Source: an uncultured Microbacterium sp. (GTDB taxonomy: Bacteria > Actinomycetota > Actinomycetes > Actinomycetales > Microbacteriaceae). From it: DNA of 64,000 nucleotides. The stretch covers positions 186,001 to 250,000 of the forward strand of contig CAJYHN010000012.1 in assembly GCA_913774665.1 (NCBI GenBank), given 5' to 3'. Below are positions 10,525-21,715 of this stretch, in pieces; the first letter of the stretch is position 1; each line of letters begins with the position of its first letter. The notes beneath the pieces are model-generated. The model was given only the letters and a program-made list of their open reading frames with translations, was not told the DNA's origin and made no database searches. A program made the translations under genes and the position numbers.

Positions 10525-11781
10525 CTACTCCGGCAGAGGTCGACCGCGGTACAGCGCCTCGAAGGTGTCGAGCGTCCGGTTGATGTCGTGCACGGCGACC
10601 GCATCGAGCGACGCCTGCTGCATGCGCACGCGCTCCTCGGGTGCGGCCGTGAGCACATCGGTCAGGCGCGCGGCGAGCTCGTCGGCGTTGCCCGGCTCGA
10701 AGAGGTAGCCGTTCTCGCCGTCGTGAACGAGGTGCGGGAGCGCGACGGCGTTCGCCGCGACGATCGGCAGACCGGATGCCATGGCCTCCATCGTCGCGAT
10801 CGACTGCAGCTCGGCGATCGAGGCGATGGCGAAGACGCTGGCCCGCGAATAGAGCGTGCGCAGGTCCTCCTCCGACGCGTGACCGTGGAACGTCACCCGC
10901 GAGGCGACACCGAGCTGCTGCGCGAGGGTCTCGAGCTTGGCACGCTGGTCGCCACCGCCGACGACGTCGAACGTGACGTCGAGGGCGGGGTCGAGCTGCG
11001 AGAGGGCTTTCAGCACGACGTCGATGTGCTTCTCGGTCGTCAGACGCCCCACGAACAGGATCCGGTTGGCGTCGCGCGGGGTCAGGTCGGGGCGGTAGTT
11101 CGACCGGTCGATACCGCACGAGATCGGGATGACCCCCGAGATGTCGATCGTCGACTCGAGGAAGTCCGCGGCCTTGCGCGTGGGCGTCGTGACCGCGCGC
11201 GTCATCTTGAACGTGCGCTCGGCGTCGGCCCACGCGAGCTCGACGAAGATGCGGTCGAGGAAGTCGGGAAGCGTGGTGAAGTCGAGGATGTTCTCGGCCA
11301 TCACGTGGTTGGTCGCGATGACGGGGATGCCGCGCTTGCGCGCCTCGCGAGCCAGTCCTCGACCGATGACGATGTGCGACTGGATGTGCACCACGTCGGG
11401 CTTGATCTCGTCGAGCAGGATGCGGGCGTAGTGCTTCGAACGCCACGGCAGCACGAAGGTCAGCCAGTCGTGCGGGAGGAAGCGGTACGCCGGGAGCCGG
11501 TGCATGGTCATCGGCTGGTCCTCGATGACCTCGGTCGCCGTGCCGGCGTTGCCATGGCCCACGCTGGGGGCGGCGACGTGCACGTCGTGGCCGCGAGCGA
11601 CGAGGCCGGCCGCGAGGCGTTCGGCGAAACGCGCGGCGCCGTTCACGTGCGGGAGGAAGGTGTCGGCGCCGATGAGGATCCGCAGGGGGCGGTCGGGGGT
11701 GGGCGTCGCTTCGAGGGCAGCCGAAGAGGCGGTCGACGCGGCGGGCTCGGACGGATCGGAGGGCGTCGCAGGAGTGGTCAC
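10525..11781 (-). CDS. Glycosyltransferase family 4 (GT-B fold), MgtA/PimB-like
   Basis: A 418-residue GT4 enzyme. After a 28-residue Ser/Thr/Ala/Pro leader comes LRILIGADTFLPHVNGAARFAERLAAGLVARGHDVHVAAP, the N-terminal loop of GT4 mannosyl- and glucosyltransferases. The donor-binding half holds DANRILFVGRLTTEKHIDVVLKAL and the EX7E motif within IAELQSIATMEAMASGLPIVA. The layout resembles actinobacterial diacylglycerol- or phosphatidylinositol-linked mannosyltransferases, although the exact reaction is unknown. A GTG at 11781 is the start; no strong ribosome site was seen. It is the first gene of the two-gene glycosyltransferase operon. Confidence 0.88.
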   Translation of the reverse strand: MTTPATPSDPSEPAASTASSAALEATPTPDRPLRILIGADTFLPHVNGAARFAERLAAGLVARGHDVHVAAPSVGHGNAGTATEVIEDQPMTMHRLPAYRFLPHDWLTFVLPWRSKHYARILLDEIKPDVVHIQSHIVIGRGLAREARKRGIPVIATNHVMAENILDFTTLPDFLDRIFVELAWADAERTFKMTRAVTTPTRKAADFLESTIDISGVIPISCGIDRSNYRPDLTPRDANRILFVGRLTTEKHIDVVLKALSQLDPALDVTFDVVGGGDQRAKLETLAQQLGVASRVTFHGHASEEDLRTLYSRASVFAIASIAELQSIATMEAMASGLPIVAANAVALPHLVHDGENGYLFEPGNADELAARLTDVLTAAPEERVRMQQASLDAVAVHDINRTLDTFEALYRGRPLPE

Positions 11782-11925
11782 GAGGGGTGAGGCCTATCTA
11801 TGCGGCGGTCGGTTCGCAGTGGCAGGAGCATGCGCCCGTCCACTGTACCCGAGCGGGTTTTGGGGCTCTGAAGCGCTCCACAGGTGTCGCACTGCCGGCC
11901 CCGCGCCTCGCTGGCCCCCACACGA

Positions 11926-11960
11926 CGAAGCCCGCTCGGCGGGAGACCGAGCGGGCTTCG
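11926..11960 (-). terminator. Terminator of the ABC exporter operon
   Basis: A 14-bp perfect stem (11926-11939 with 11947-11960) and a 7-base loop, about 20 bases beyond the stop of the ABC gene ending at 11982. Confidence 0.8.
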
Positions 11961-11981
11961 AGGCGGGGCGGGCGGGCAGCG

Positions 11982-14159
11982 TCAGGACTCTCCGTCGAGG
12001 CGCGCGTCGGGGGCGGGCACGCCCTGCGCCGGGCGCGGCGGACCGTCGGTACCGGCCGCAGCGGGGACCTCGGATGCCGCGGCCGCCAGCGCCGACACCA
12101 CCACGACGTCGTCGGCGGCCGGGGTGCGCTGCCGGTTGCCCGTCGACGACACCTCGGCCTCGATCGCGCCGAGGTCGGCGGTGGCCTGCTCGAACTGCGA
12201 GCGATACAGGCGGTAGTACGCGCCCTCGACCGCGATGAGCTCGTCGTGAGTTCCCTTCTCGACGATGTCTCCGTGCTCCATCACGAGGATGAGGTCGGCG
12301 TCGCGGATCGTCGACAGGCGGTGGGCGATCACGAACGAGGTGCGCCCCTCGCGCAGCGCCGCCATCGCCTGCTGCAGCAGCAGTTCGGTGCGGGTGTCGA
12401 CCGACGAGGTGGCCTCGTCGAGGATCAGCACCGAGGGGCGGGCGACGAACGCCCGCGCGATCGTGATCAGCTGCTTCTCTCCCGCCGAGACGTTCGCGGC
12501 GTCTTCGTCGAGCACGGTGTCATAGCCCTCGGGCAGAGAGTGCACGAACTGATCCACGCGCGTGGCGACGGCGGCCTCGACGATCTCTGCATCGGTGGCG
12601 CTCTCGCGTCCGTAGCGGATGTTGTCGCGGATGGATCCGGCGAACAGCCACGGGTCCTGCAGCACCATGCCGGTGCGCGAGCGCACGTCATCGCGACGCA
12701 GCTCGGCGATGTCCTGCCCGTCGAGCAGGATGCGCCCGCCGTCGAGCTCGTAGAACCTCATGATCAGGTTGACCAGCGTGGTCTTGCCCGCACCGGTCGG
12801 ACCCACGATGGCGACCGTCTGGCCGGGTTCGACGCGGAACGACAGGTCGGTGATCAGGGGGCGATCGGGCGTGTACGAGAACCGGACGTTCTGGAACTCG
12901 ATGACGCCGCGTCCCTCGGAGTGGGTCGGCGCGTCATCGGCATCGGGCTCCTGCTCGTCGGCGTCGAGCAGGGCGAAGACGCGCTCGGCGGAGGCGGTGC
13001 CCGACTGCACGACCGCAGCCATGCCGCCCAGCTGCGACAGCGGCTGCGTGAACTGCTGCGAGTACTGGATGAAGGCCTGCACGTCGCCGAGGCGGATCTG
13101 TCCGCCGGCGACCATGAGACCGCCGAGCACGGCGATGCCGACGTAGGTGAGGTTTCCGACGAACATCATGCCCGGCATGATCATGCCCGAGAGGAACTGC
13201 GCCTTGAAGCTCGCCTGGTAGAGCTCTTCGTTCTCGGCCTCGAACTTCTCGCGGGCGTCCTTCTCGCGGCCGTAGACCTTGACCAGGGCGTGACCCGAGA
13301 ACGACTCCTCGACGCGGGCGTTGAGGCGGCCGACCTTCTTCCACTGCTCACCGAAGGCCTTCTGGGACTTGGGGCCGATGACGCCAAAGATCACTGCCAT
13401 GAGGGGCAGCGAGACGAGGGCGACGAGGGCGAGCTGCCACGAGATCGAGAACATCATGACGAGCACGCCGACCACCGTGAGCACCGACGTCAGTGCGCTG
13501 GAGAGCGACTGCTGCATCGTCTGCGTGATGTTGTCGATGTCGTTGGTGACGCGGGAGATCAGCTCACCGCGCTGCACCCGGTCGAAGTACGACAGGGGCA
13601 GGCGGTTGATCTTGGCCTCGACGTCTTCGCGCAGGCGCCACATGGTGCGGACCATGATGACGTTGATGACGTATCCCTGGATCCACGACAGCAGCGACGA
13701 GCCGACGTAGATCGCGAGCACCGTCACGATCACGATGCGCAGGGCGTCGAAGTCGACCCCCGCACCGACGGAGAAATTGCTCATCGCTCCGACGATGTTC
13801 GCGATGTCGTTCTGCCCCGCGGCCCGCAGGGCGTCGACCACCTCTGCCTGCGAGGTGCCGGCGGGGAACTGCTGCGCGAGTCCCTTCGAGACCACGCCTT
13901 CGAAGATGATGTTGGTCGCGTCTCCGAGGACGCGCGGAGCCAGCACGGCGAGCACGACGCCGAGAGCGCCGAGGACCGACACGAACACGAAGGCGGCGGC
14001 ATATGGCCGGAGCAGGCCGATCAGGCGACGGAAGCTCGGGCCGAAGTTCGACGCCTTGCCGGGCGCGACGCTGTCCCAGCTGCCGGAGTTCACCCGCGCC
14101 TGCTCGGCGAGCTCGAGCTCTGCGCGTTCTTCTTCGGTGGGGGCGTCCACGGTGCTCAT
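11982..14159 (-). CDS. ABC exporter half-transporter, catalytic subunit
   Basis: A 725-residue fused permease-ATPase, second gene of a heterodimeric type IV exporter. After an acidic N-terminus (TVDAPTEEERAELELAEQ) there are six membrane segments. An extended loop between TM1 and TM2 (about residues 70-140) makes it longer than its partner. The ATPase has Walker A GPTGAGKTTLVN, Walker B VLILDEATSSVD with the catalytic Glu, and the variant signature VSAGEKQ in place of LSGGQ. A Glu-, Ala- and Pro-rich tail of about 50 residues closes it. The ATG at 14159 overlaps the stop of the upstream gene (ATGA), so the two are translationally coupled. Substrate unknown; lipid or drug export is typical. 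Confidence 0.92.
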   Translation of the reverse strand: MSTVDAPTEEERAELELAEQARVNSGSWDSVAPGKASNFGPSFRRLIGLLRPYAAAFVFVSVLGALGVVLAVLAPRVLGDATNIIFEGVVSKGLAQQFPAGTSQAEVVDALRAAGQNDIANIVGAMSNFSVGAGVDFDALRIVIVTVLAIYVGSSLLSWIQGYVINVIMVRTMWRLREDVEAKINRLPLSYFDRVQRGELISRVTNDIDNITQTMQQSLSSALTSVLTVVGVLVMMFSISWQLALVALVSLPLMAVIFGVIGPKSQKAFGEQWKKVGRLNARVEESFSGHALVKVYGREKDAREKFEAENEELYQASFKAQFLSGMIMPGMMFVGNLTYVGIAVLGGLMVAGGQIRLGDVQAFIQYSQQFTQPLSQLGGMAAVVQSGTASAERVFALLDADEQEPDADDAPTHSEGRGVIEFQNVRFSYTPDRPLITDLSFRVEPGQTVAIVGPTGAGKTTLVNLIMRFYELDGGRILLDGQDIAELRRDDVRSRTGMVLQDPWLFAGSIRDNIRYGRESATDAEIVEAAVATRVDQFVHSLPEGYDTVLDEDAANVSAGEKQLITIARAFVARPSVLILDEATSSVDTRTELLLQQAMAALREGRTSFVIAHRLSTIRDADLILVMEHGDIVEKGTHDELIAVEGAYYRLYRSQFEQATADLGAIEAEVSSTGNRQRTPAADDVVVVSALAAAASEVPAAAGTDGPPRPAQGVPAPDARLDGES

Positions 14160-15883
14160 ACCTCGACCCCCAGCTGCGACTCGACGATCTCGCGATAGGT
14201 GGCGCTCGTAGCCAGGAGCTCGTCGTGCGTCCCCAGGCCCGCCATGCGGCCGTCTTCGAGCACCACGATGCGGTCGGCGCCCGTGATCGTCGACACGCGC
14301 TGAGCCACGACGATCTTGGTCACCTCGGGGAGCTCGCGCCACAGGGCTTGTCGCAATCGAGCATCGGTACTCAGGTCGAGCGCCGAGAACGAGTCGTCGA
14401 AGACCAGCACGGCCGGGCGATGGACGATCGCCCGCGCGATCGCGAGGCGTTGGCGCTGGCCACCCGAGACGTTCGTTCCGCCCTGGGCGATGCGCCCCTC
14501 GAGCTGTCCGTCCATCGCTTCGACGAAGTCGCGACCCTGCGCGATCTCGAGGGCCTGCCATAGCTCGTCGTCGGTGGCCTCTTCGCGACCGAAACGCAGG
14601 TTGGATGCCACCGTGCCACTGAACAGGAAGGGTCGCTGCGGCACGAGACCGATGCTCTTCCACAGCACGTCGAGGTCGGCCTCGCGAACGTCGACTCCCC
14701 CGACGCGCACGGCACCGGAGGTCACGTCGAAGAGCCGCGGCAGCAGCGAGACGAGCGTCGTCTTGCCGGCTCCGGTCGACCCCACGATCGCGACGGTCTC
14801 GCCCGGACGCGCGGCGAAGCTGATCCCGGAGACGACGGGCGACTCGGCGCCCGGGTAGGCGAAGGAGACGTCGTCGAACTGCACCGCGCCGGGCTCGGGC
14901 AGACGCACGACCGGGTTCGCCGGGCGTTCGAGCGTCGAACGGCTGTCGAGGACCTCGCCGATGCGCTCGGCCGAGACGGCGGCGCGCGGAATCATCACCG
15001 TCATGAAGCTGGCCATGAGCACGCCGCCGAGGATCTGCGCCACGTACTGGATGAAGGCGAACAGTGTGCCGATCTCGACCCCGCCGGCGTCGACCTGGAT
15101 ACCCCCGAACCAGATGACGCCCACCACCGTGACGTTCAGGACGAGCATCGCGAGGGGGAACAGCAGCACGAAGAGCGAACCGACCTTGCGACCGACCACG
15201 AGGATGTCGGTGTTCGCCTCGCGGAAGCGCTCTTCTTCGATGCGCTCACGGACGAAGGCGCGCACGACGCGCACACCGGTGAGCTGCTCGCGCATGACCC
15301 GGTTCACGCCGTCGAGCTTGGTCTGGTAGCTGCGGAACAGGGGGACCATCCGCGCGATGATGAGCCCGGCGACGATCACCAGGACGGGCACGGCCACCGC
15401 GATGAGCCAGCTGAGCCCGACGTCCTGCTGCAGGGCCATGACGATGCCGCCGATGGCGAGCAGAGGGGCGCTGACCAGCATGGTGGCGCCCATCATCGCG
15501 AGCATCTGCACCTGCTGCACGTCGTTGGTGTTGCGCGTGATCAACGACCCCGCGCCGAACTGCGACAACTCGCGCTCGGAGAAGCCGCTCACCCGCTCGA
15601 ACACGTCGAGCCGGATGTCGCGGCCCGCGGCCATCGCGGCCCGGGCGGCGAAGTACGTGGCGATGATCGACGCCGTGATCTGGCCCAGTGAGATGACGAG
15701 CATGAGCCCGCCGCGCGACCAAATGAACCCGGTGTCGCCCCGAGCGACGCCGAGGTTGATGATGTCGGCGTTCAGGCGCGGCAAGTACAGCGTCGCGACC
15801 GCCGACGCGGCCTGGAAGACGAGGATGGCGACCAGCAGCCAGCGATAGCGCGACAGATAGCGGATGAGGAGTTTGCCGAGCAC
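14156..15883 (-). CDS. ABC exporter half-transporter, degenerate-site subunit
   Basis: A 575-residue permease-ATPase, first gene of the exporter pair. Six membrane segments span about 1-320, starting LLIRYLSRYRWLLVAILVFQ. The ATPase has Walker A GSTGAGKTTLVSL and a canonical VSGGQRQRLAIARA signature. Walker B reads VLVFDDSFSALD, with Asp where the catalytic Glu should be. Together with the variant signature of its partner this gives one degenerate and one competent nucleotide site, as known for heterodimeric exporters such as TM287/288. The 159-bp region upstream separates it from the divergent gene at 16043. Confidence 0.92.
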   Translation of the reverse strand: MLGKLLIRYLSRYRWLLVAILVFQAASAVATLYLPRLNADIINLGVARGDTGFIWSRGGLMLVISLGQITASIIATYFAARAAMAAGRDIRLDVFERVSGFSERELSQFGAGSLITRNTNDVQQVQMLAMMGATMLVSAPLLAIGGIVMALQQDVGLSWLIAVAVPVLVIVAGLIIARMVPLFRSYQTKLDGVNRVMREQLTGVRVVRAFVRERIEEERFREANTDILVVGRKVGSLFVLLFPLAMLVLNVTVVGVIWFGGIQVDAGGVEIGTLFAFIQYVAQILGGVLMASFMTVMIPRAAVSAERIGEVLDSRSTLERPANPVVRLPEPGAVQFDDVSFAYPGAESPVVSGISFAARPGETVAIVGSTGAGKTTLVSLLPRLFDVTSGAVRVGGVDVREADLDVLWKSIGLVPQRPFLFSGTVASNLRFGREEATDDELWQALEIAQGRDFVEAMDGQLEGRIAQGGTNVSGGQRQRLAIARAIVHRPAVLVFDDSFSALDLSTDARLRQALWRELPEVTKIVVAQRVSTITGADRIVVLEDGRMAGLGTHDELLATSATYREIVESQLGVEV

Positions 15884-16042
15884 GAGGCCCTCCGAGAGAT
15901 CGACGCGGTCGCGATGACCGCGGAATACAGCCTGGCACTGACCTCCGACATCGGCGACCCCTCCGCGCGTGGGAGCGTTCTCCCGTCGCGAACGCGGGTG
16001 ATCGGCATCCCCCTCTCAGGAGCCGGATCGTAGGCTGAGCGC

Positions 16043-16636
16043 ATGTCTCGACTGCAGGCCGACGCTCCCGCCGACCTCTGGGTGCCCGTCACGGGCTCCC
16101 TCGGACTCCGCGGCCGACGCCACCGCAAGGCGGCGATCGGCATGCTGCTGAGCCAGGCCAATCAGGCCGCTGGCGCCGCTCCCCGCCCCGGCGGTGGAGC
16201 CTTCGCGTGGGTCCTCAGCCAGGCGGCGCCCCTGCTCATGCGGCGCGCGGGCGGGCGCGTGCTCGTGTGGGTCTGGAAGAGCGATCCCGAACTGCTCGTC
16301 GTCATGGCGCAGCTGCAGGAAGCCACGCCGCACCTGCGAACGGCCCGGGCGATGATGCCCATGGAGTACGACGACACCGAGTCGTTCCGCAATCCGCACC
16401 TCGGGGTCGGCGAGAAACTCGCGATGCCCCTGCCGAACGACCCCAAGACCCCGCCGTTCGCCACGTACACGTGGGACACGGGTTCGCACTTCGTCACCGT
16501 CACGGCGGTGTGCTCCGACCGCCAGCGTTTCGGCACGGTCATCGACGAGGTGGATGCCGTAGCGCGCACGATCCGAGTGGTCGACGACCTGCGGGTCGGC
16601 GAGTCGCCGACCGTGTTGCGGATCGACCCGGCCTGA
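16043..16636 (+). CDS. Hypothetical protein, actinobacterial
   Basis: A 197-residue protein with no recognised domain. It begins MSRLQADAPADLWVPVTGSLGLRGR. The middle is rich in hydrophobics without a clear membrane span (AFAWVLSQAAPLLM, VLVWVWKSDPELLVVMAQLQ). The C-terminal half looks like a small alpha/beta domain with YTWDTGSHFVTVTAVCSDRQRFG and EVDAVARTIRVV. Composition and codon use match its neighbours. It is divergent from the ABC exporter and convergent with hspR. No function is proposed. Confidence 0.7.
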   Translation: MSRLQADAPADLWVPVTGSLGLRGRRHRKAAIGMLLSQANQAAGAAPRPGGGAFAWVLSQAAPLLMRRAGGRVLVWVWKSDPELLVVMAQLQEATPHLRTARAMMPMEYDDTESFRNPHLGVGEKLAMPLPNDPKTPPFATYTWDTGSHFVTVTAVCSDRQRFGTVIDEVDAVARTIRVVDDLRVGESPTVLRIDPA

Positions 16637-16765
16637 GCCGGTCGAGGTGGCGACAGCCCGGCGGAGGTGACTGAGCTCGTCCGTGCCACCGGGCGAGGAC
16701 GGCATCCCGGCCCCATCGACGAGCTCGGCGACCTCGCCGAGAGCACAGGCCTCGGTCGAGTCCGC

Positions 16766-17203
16766 TCAGTCGTCGTGCATGTCGCGCGGACGCCACAGCA
16801 CGATGTCGGTGGCCCGGCGTACGCGTGCTCCGTGGCGCAGAGTGACGACCGAACCGGTGGCCCCGGCGGCGAAGACGCGCGCACCGGGGCGCGACTGCCG
16901 CTCGATCGTGAGCTGACGCTCGAGGTCGTTCACACGACGCGCGAGCTCGTGGACGCGCTCTTCGAGCGCGAGCAGACGCGCGATGGCGGGCAGGCTCATG
17001 CCCTCGCCCGAGAGGCGCGCGACCTCGCGCAGCTGCTGGACGTGCCGGCTCGAATACCGCCGCGAACCACCCTGGGTCCGCGCGGGCACGACGAGGCCGA
17101 GCCGGTCGTACTGCCGGAGGGTCTGCGGGTGCATGTTCGACAGCTCGGCGGCTGCGGCGATGGCGAAGATCGGGGCGTCTTCGTCGATCTCTCTTTCGGA
17201 CAC
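16766..17203 (-). CDS. hspR: HspR, MerR-type heat-shock repressor
   Basis: A 145-residue repressor of the chaperone regulon, acting with DnaK as co-repressor on HAIR operators. The MerR-type winged helix is clear: IFAIAAAAELSNMHPQTLRQYDRLGLVVPARTQGGSRRYS at about 12-50, then HVQQLREVARLSGEGMSLPAIARLLALE and a coiled-coil dimerisation helix (VHELARRVNDLERQLTIE). I prefer the GTG at 17203 because it begins the conserved part; the frame is open to 17251, but there it runs into the terminator hairpin after dnaJ. It is the last gene after dnaK-grpE-dnaJ, and three HAIR-like sites in this window (7720, 20853, 20906) are likely targets. Confidence 0.93.
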   Translation of the reverse strand: MSEREIDEDAPIFAIAAAAELSNMHPQTLRQYDRLGLVVPARTQGGSRRYSSRHVQQLREVARLSGEGMSLPAIARLLALEERVHELARRVNDLERQLTIERQSRPGARVFAAGATGSVVTLRHGARVRRATDIVLWRPRDMHDD

Positions 17204-17239
17204 GTCTTCACCTCTTCCGTCATGCCGTGTGCGGGGCCG

Positions 17240-17276
17240 GGTTCTCGGCATCCTTTCGTATCGGATGCCGAGAACC
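17240..17276 (-). terminator. Hairpin between dnaJ and hspR
   Basis: A 14-bp stem (17240-17253 with 17263-17276) and a 9-base loop containing TTTCG. It may lower hspR expression relative to dnaK-grpE-dnaJ. The arms contain GGCATCC and GGATGCC. Confidence 0.75.
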
Positions 17277-17294
17277 TCGGCGACGCGCGTGTGT

Positions 17295-18275
17295 TTATCG
17301 CGCCTTCGACATCAGGTCGGCGCGGGGGTTCTCTTTCGGTTCGAGCTCGTGGAAGCGCTCGAGGGCTTCGCGGGCTGCGTCGTCGAGGTGCGCGGGAACG
17401 GCGACCTGGACCTCGGCGAGCAGGTCGCCGGTGCCCTTCGTGGTCGAGATCCCCCGGCCCTTGACGCGCAGCACGCGGCCGGACGGGGTGCCGGGGGCCA
17501 CGCGCAGGCGAACGGGGTCGCCGCCGAGCGTCGGAACCTCGATCGTCGCACCGAGAGCGGCCTCGGTGAAGGTGATCGGCACGGTGATGCGCAGGTTGAG
17601 TCCGTCTCGCGTGAAGACCGGGTGGGGGCGCACGGCGACGGTCACGACGATGTCACCGCTCTCGCCACCGTCGGGGGACTTGCGTCCCCGGCCGCGCAGC
17701 CGGATCTTCTGTCCGTCGGACACGCCGGCGGGGATCTTCACCTTGAAGGGCACGTTGTCCTCGCCCGCGAGGGTGATGGTCTCGCCCTTGGCCGCGGTGA
17801 CGAAGTCGAGGGTCGTGCGGGCCGTGACGTCAGCGCCCTTCTGCGGACCACCGAAACCGCGGAACCCTCCGGTCGTCTGACCGAACCGGCCGGAGCCGAA
17901 GCCGCCGCCCTGCTGGTCGAACATCGTGAAGAAGTCGTCGAAGCCTCCCGACGACGCCTGCCGCCCCTGACCGAACCGGCTGAAGACGTCGTCGAAGCCG
18001 CCGCCCGCTCCGGCCCCGGGAGCCGAGAAGCGCGCCCCCGAGCCCATGGCCCGGATCTGGTCGTACTCCTCGCGCTGCTCGGGGTCGTTGAGCACCGAGT
18101 AGGCCTCGCTGATCTCTTTGAAGGTTGCTTCGGCCTTCGCGTCTCCCGGGTTCGAGTCGGGGTGGTACTGGCGCGCGAGCTTGCGGTACGTCTTCTTCAG
18201 ATCGGCAGCGCTGACGCTCTTGTCGACACCGAGGACTTTGTAGAAGTCCTTGTCGAACCAGTCCTGACTCGCCAT
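17295..18275 (-). CDS. dnaJ: DnaJ-family co-chaperone without zinc-finger domain
   Basis: A 326-residue J-domain protein that stimulates DnaK ATPase and hands over substrates. The J domain covers about 8-75 with the HPD tripeptide at 38-40. A Gly/Phe-rich linker follows (FDDVFSRFGQG, GGFRGFGG), then the two C-terminal beta domains (FVTAAKGETITLAG ... VFTRDGLNLRITVPITFTEAALG). The CxxCxGxG zinc repeats are absent, so it is the CbpA/DnaJ1-like type that actinobacteria keep in the dnaK operon. It lies nine bases after grpE and before hspR. Confidence 0.93.
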   Translation of the reverse strand: MASQDWFDKDFYKVLGVDKSVSAADLKKTYRKLARQYHPDSNPGDAKAEATFKEISEAYSVLNDPEQREEYDQIRAMGSGARFSAPGAGAGGGFDDVFSRFGQGRQASSGGFDDFFTMFDQQGGGFGSGRFGQTTGGFRGFGGPQKGADVTARTTLDFVTAAKGETITLAGEDNVPFKVKIPAGVSDGQKIRLRGRGRKSPDGGESGDIVVTVAVRPHPVFTRDGLNLRITVPITFTEAALGATIEVPTLGGDPVRLRVAPGTPSGRVLRVKGRGISTTKGTGDLLAEVQVAVPAHLDDAAREALERFHELEPKENPRADLMSKAR

Positions 18276-18283
18276 GGGTCCTC

Positions 18284-18901
18284 CTATTCGGCCGGCACGG
18301 CGACGACGACCTTGGCCGGTCGCAGTTCGACCGATCCGAGGCGATAGCCGACCTCGACGACCTCGAGGATCGTGGTCTCGGTCACGCCGGGGGTGGGGGC
18401 CTGGAAGATCGCCTCGTGCTGCTGCGGGTCGAAGGCGTCGCCCACGGCGCCGTACGACACCACACCGAGGCGCTCGGCCACGGCGCGCACCTTGTCGCCG
18501 ATCGCCGAGAGCGGGCTGCCCTCGACGAGGTCGCCGTGCTTGGCGGCGCGGTCGAGGTCGTCCATGACGGGCAGCAGGCCCTTCACGGCTTCGCCCTTGG
18601 CACGCTCGATCTCGCGCTCGCGCTGTTCTTCGGTCCGCCGACGGTAGTTCGCGTACTCGGCCTGGAGTCGCTTGAGATCGATCAGCAGCGAGGCCTCCTT
18701 GTCGGAGGATGCTCCCTCTGCGGCCGCCTCGGGCGTCTGCTCGGCGCCGAGGATGTCGTCGATGGTCAGGCCAGCGGCATCCGTCCCCTCGGTCTGAGGC
18801 TGGTCGCCCGACGGCGCGGGGCCGGAGGTGTTCTCCTCCGGCCCCGTCTCGTCAGGACCGGCGCCCGAGCCCGTGGGCTGTTCGTCGTCCTTGTGTGCCA
18901 T
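18284..18901 (-). CDS. grpE: GrpE nucleotide exchange factor
   Basis: A 205-residue homodimeric exchange factor for DnaK. A long acidic, disordered N-terminus (to about 65) precedes the coiled coil LLIDLKRLQAEYANYRRRTEEQRE and the helical bundle VKGLLPVMDDLDRAAKHGD. The C-terminal beta domain has FDPQQHEAIFQAP and VVEVGYRLGSVELRPAKVVVA, a near-consensus GrpE ending. It lies nine bases after dnaK and nine before dnaJ. Confidence 0.95.
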   Translation of the reverse strand: MAHKDDEQPTGSGAGPDETGPEENTSGPAPSGDQPQTEGTDAAGLTIDDILGAEQTPEAAAEGASSDKEASLLIDLKRLQAEYANYRRRTEEQREREIERAKGEAVKGLLPVMDDLDRAAKHGDLVEGSPLSAIGDKVRAVAERLGVVSYGAVGDAFDPQQHEAIFQAPTPGVTETTILEVVEVGYRLGSVELRPAKVVVAVPAE

Positions 18902-18910
18902 GTTCTCTGC

Positions 18911-20896
<1,986 letters not shown>

Positions 20897-20905
20897 TCAA
20901 GGCGA

Positions 20906-20926
20906 CTTGATATGAATTGGCTCAAC
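20906..20926. promoter_or_regulatory. HAIR-like HspR operator, distal site of dnaK
   Basis: CTTGATA-N7-GCTCAAC is a weaker match, centred 53 bp from the proximal site, about five helical turns, which suits cooperative HspR binding. The pair is embedded in the only AT-richer stretch of the region. Confidence 0.65.
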
Positions 20927-21010
20927 TTCCGGATGCCACGGTCGAGAGGTTTCTGCAGCGCGGACCGCCGCGCGGGGGTGAGGTCGCGGTATGCGTGCCC
21001 GCGGCGCGGG

Positions 21011-21560
21011 GTCGTTCGTGGCCCCGGGGCCACGTGCAACGCCCCGGGGCCACGGGCCACGCCCCAAATCCCGGCCACCTCCCGGCTGCTGGGCCGCCTC
21101 GCGGGGTCGAGGCCGCGCCCCGCGCCGCGTCGAGGCCGCAGCATCCCCCGCGGCGCGTCGTTCGTGGCCCCGGGGCCACGTGCAACGCCCCGGGGCCACG
21201 GGCCACGCCCCAAATCCCGGCCACCTCCCGGCTGCTGGGCCACCTCCCGGCTCCTGGGCCACCTCGCGGGGTCGAGGCCGCCCGCCGCGCGGGGTCGGGG
21301 TCGCGGCATCAGCCCCCGCGGCGCGTCGTTCGTGGCCCCGGGGCCAGGTGCAACGCCCCGGGGCCACGGGCCACGCCCCAAATCCCGGCCGCCTCCCGGC
21401 TGCTGGGCCGCATCGCGGGGTCGAGGCCGCCCGCCGCGCGGGGCCGAGGCCGCGGCATCCTCGCCTACGGCGTGTCGTTCATGGCCCCGGGGCCACGAAC
21501 AACGCCCCGGGGCCACGGGCCACGCCCCGAATCCCGGCCGCCTCCCGGCTGCTGGGCCGC
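21011..21560. repeat. 148-bp tandem repeat, four copies, extreme GC
   Basis: Copies begin with GTCGTTC[GA]TGGCC at 21011, 21158, 21325 and 21474, so the periods are 147, 167 and 149 bp. The 167-bp period comes from an internal duplication of about 20 bp near 21231-21250. Each unit opens with the palindrome CGTGGCCCCGGGGCCACG or a near copy, then a second GCCCCGGGGCCAC word, then CCC[CA]AATCCCGGCC and a cassette with CTCCCGGCTGCTGGGCC. The copies differ by scattered substitutions. Confidence 0.88.
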
Positions 21561-21677
21561 ATCGCGGCGTTCGGGGCGGAAAACCACCGCCCCGAACGCA
21601 CGAACACGCCCCGAACCCCGCCCGCCGACGTCCCGCCCCGACAACACGTCCTGCCACCTCATCCCCGCCGGACACGA

Positions 21678-21715
21678 CGACGCCCCCGCGCCCTCGACGG
21701 GGCACGGGGGCGTCG
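21678..21715 (-). terminator. Terminator of the DEAD-box helicase gene
   Basis: A 15-bp stem with one mismatch (21678-21692 with 21701-21715) and an 8-base loop, 41 bases past the helicase stop. Confidence 0.75.

Noticed and set aside
17203-17251. Longer hspR start
   Set aside because: The extra codons run into the hairpin after dnaJ and are not part of the MerR fold.
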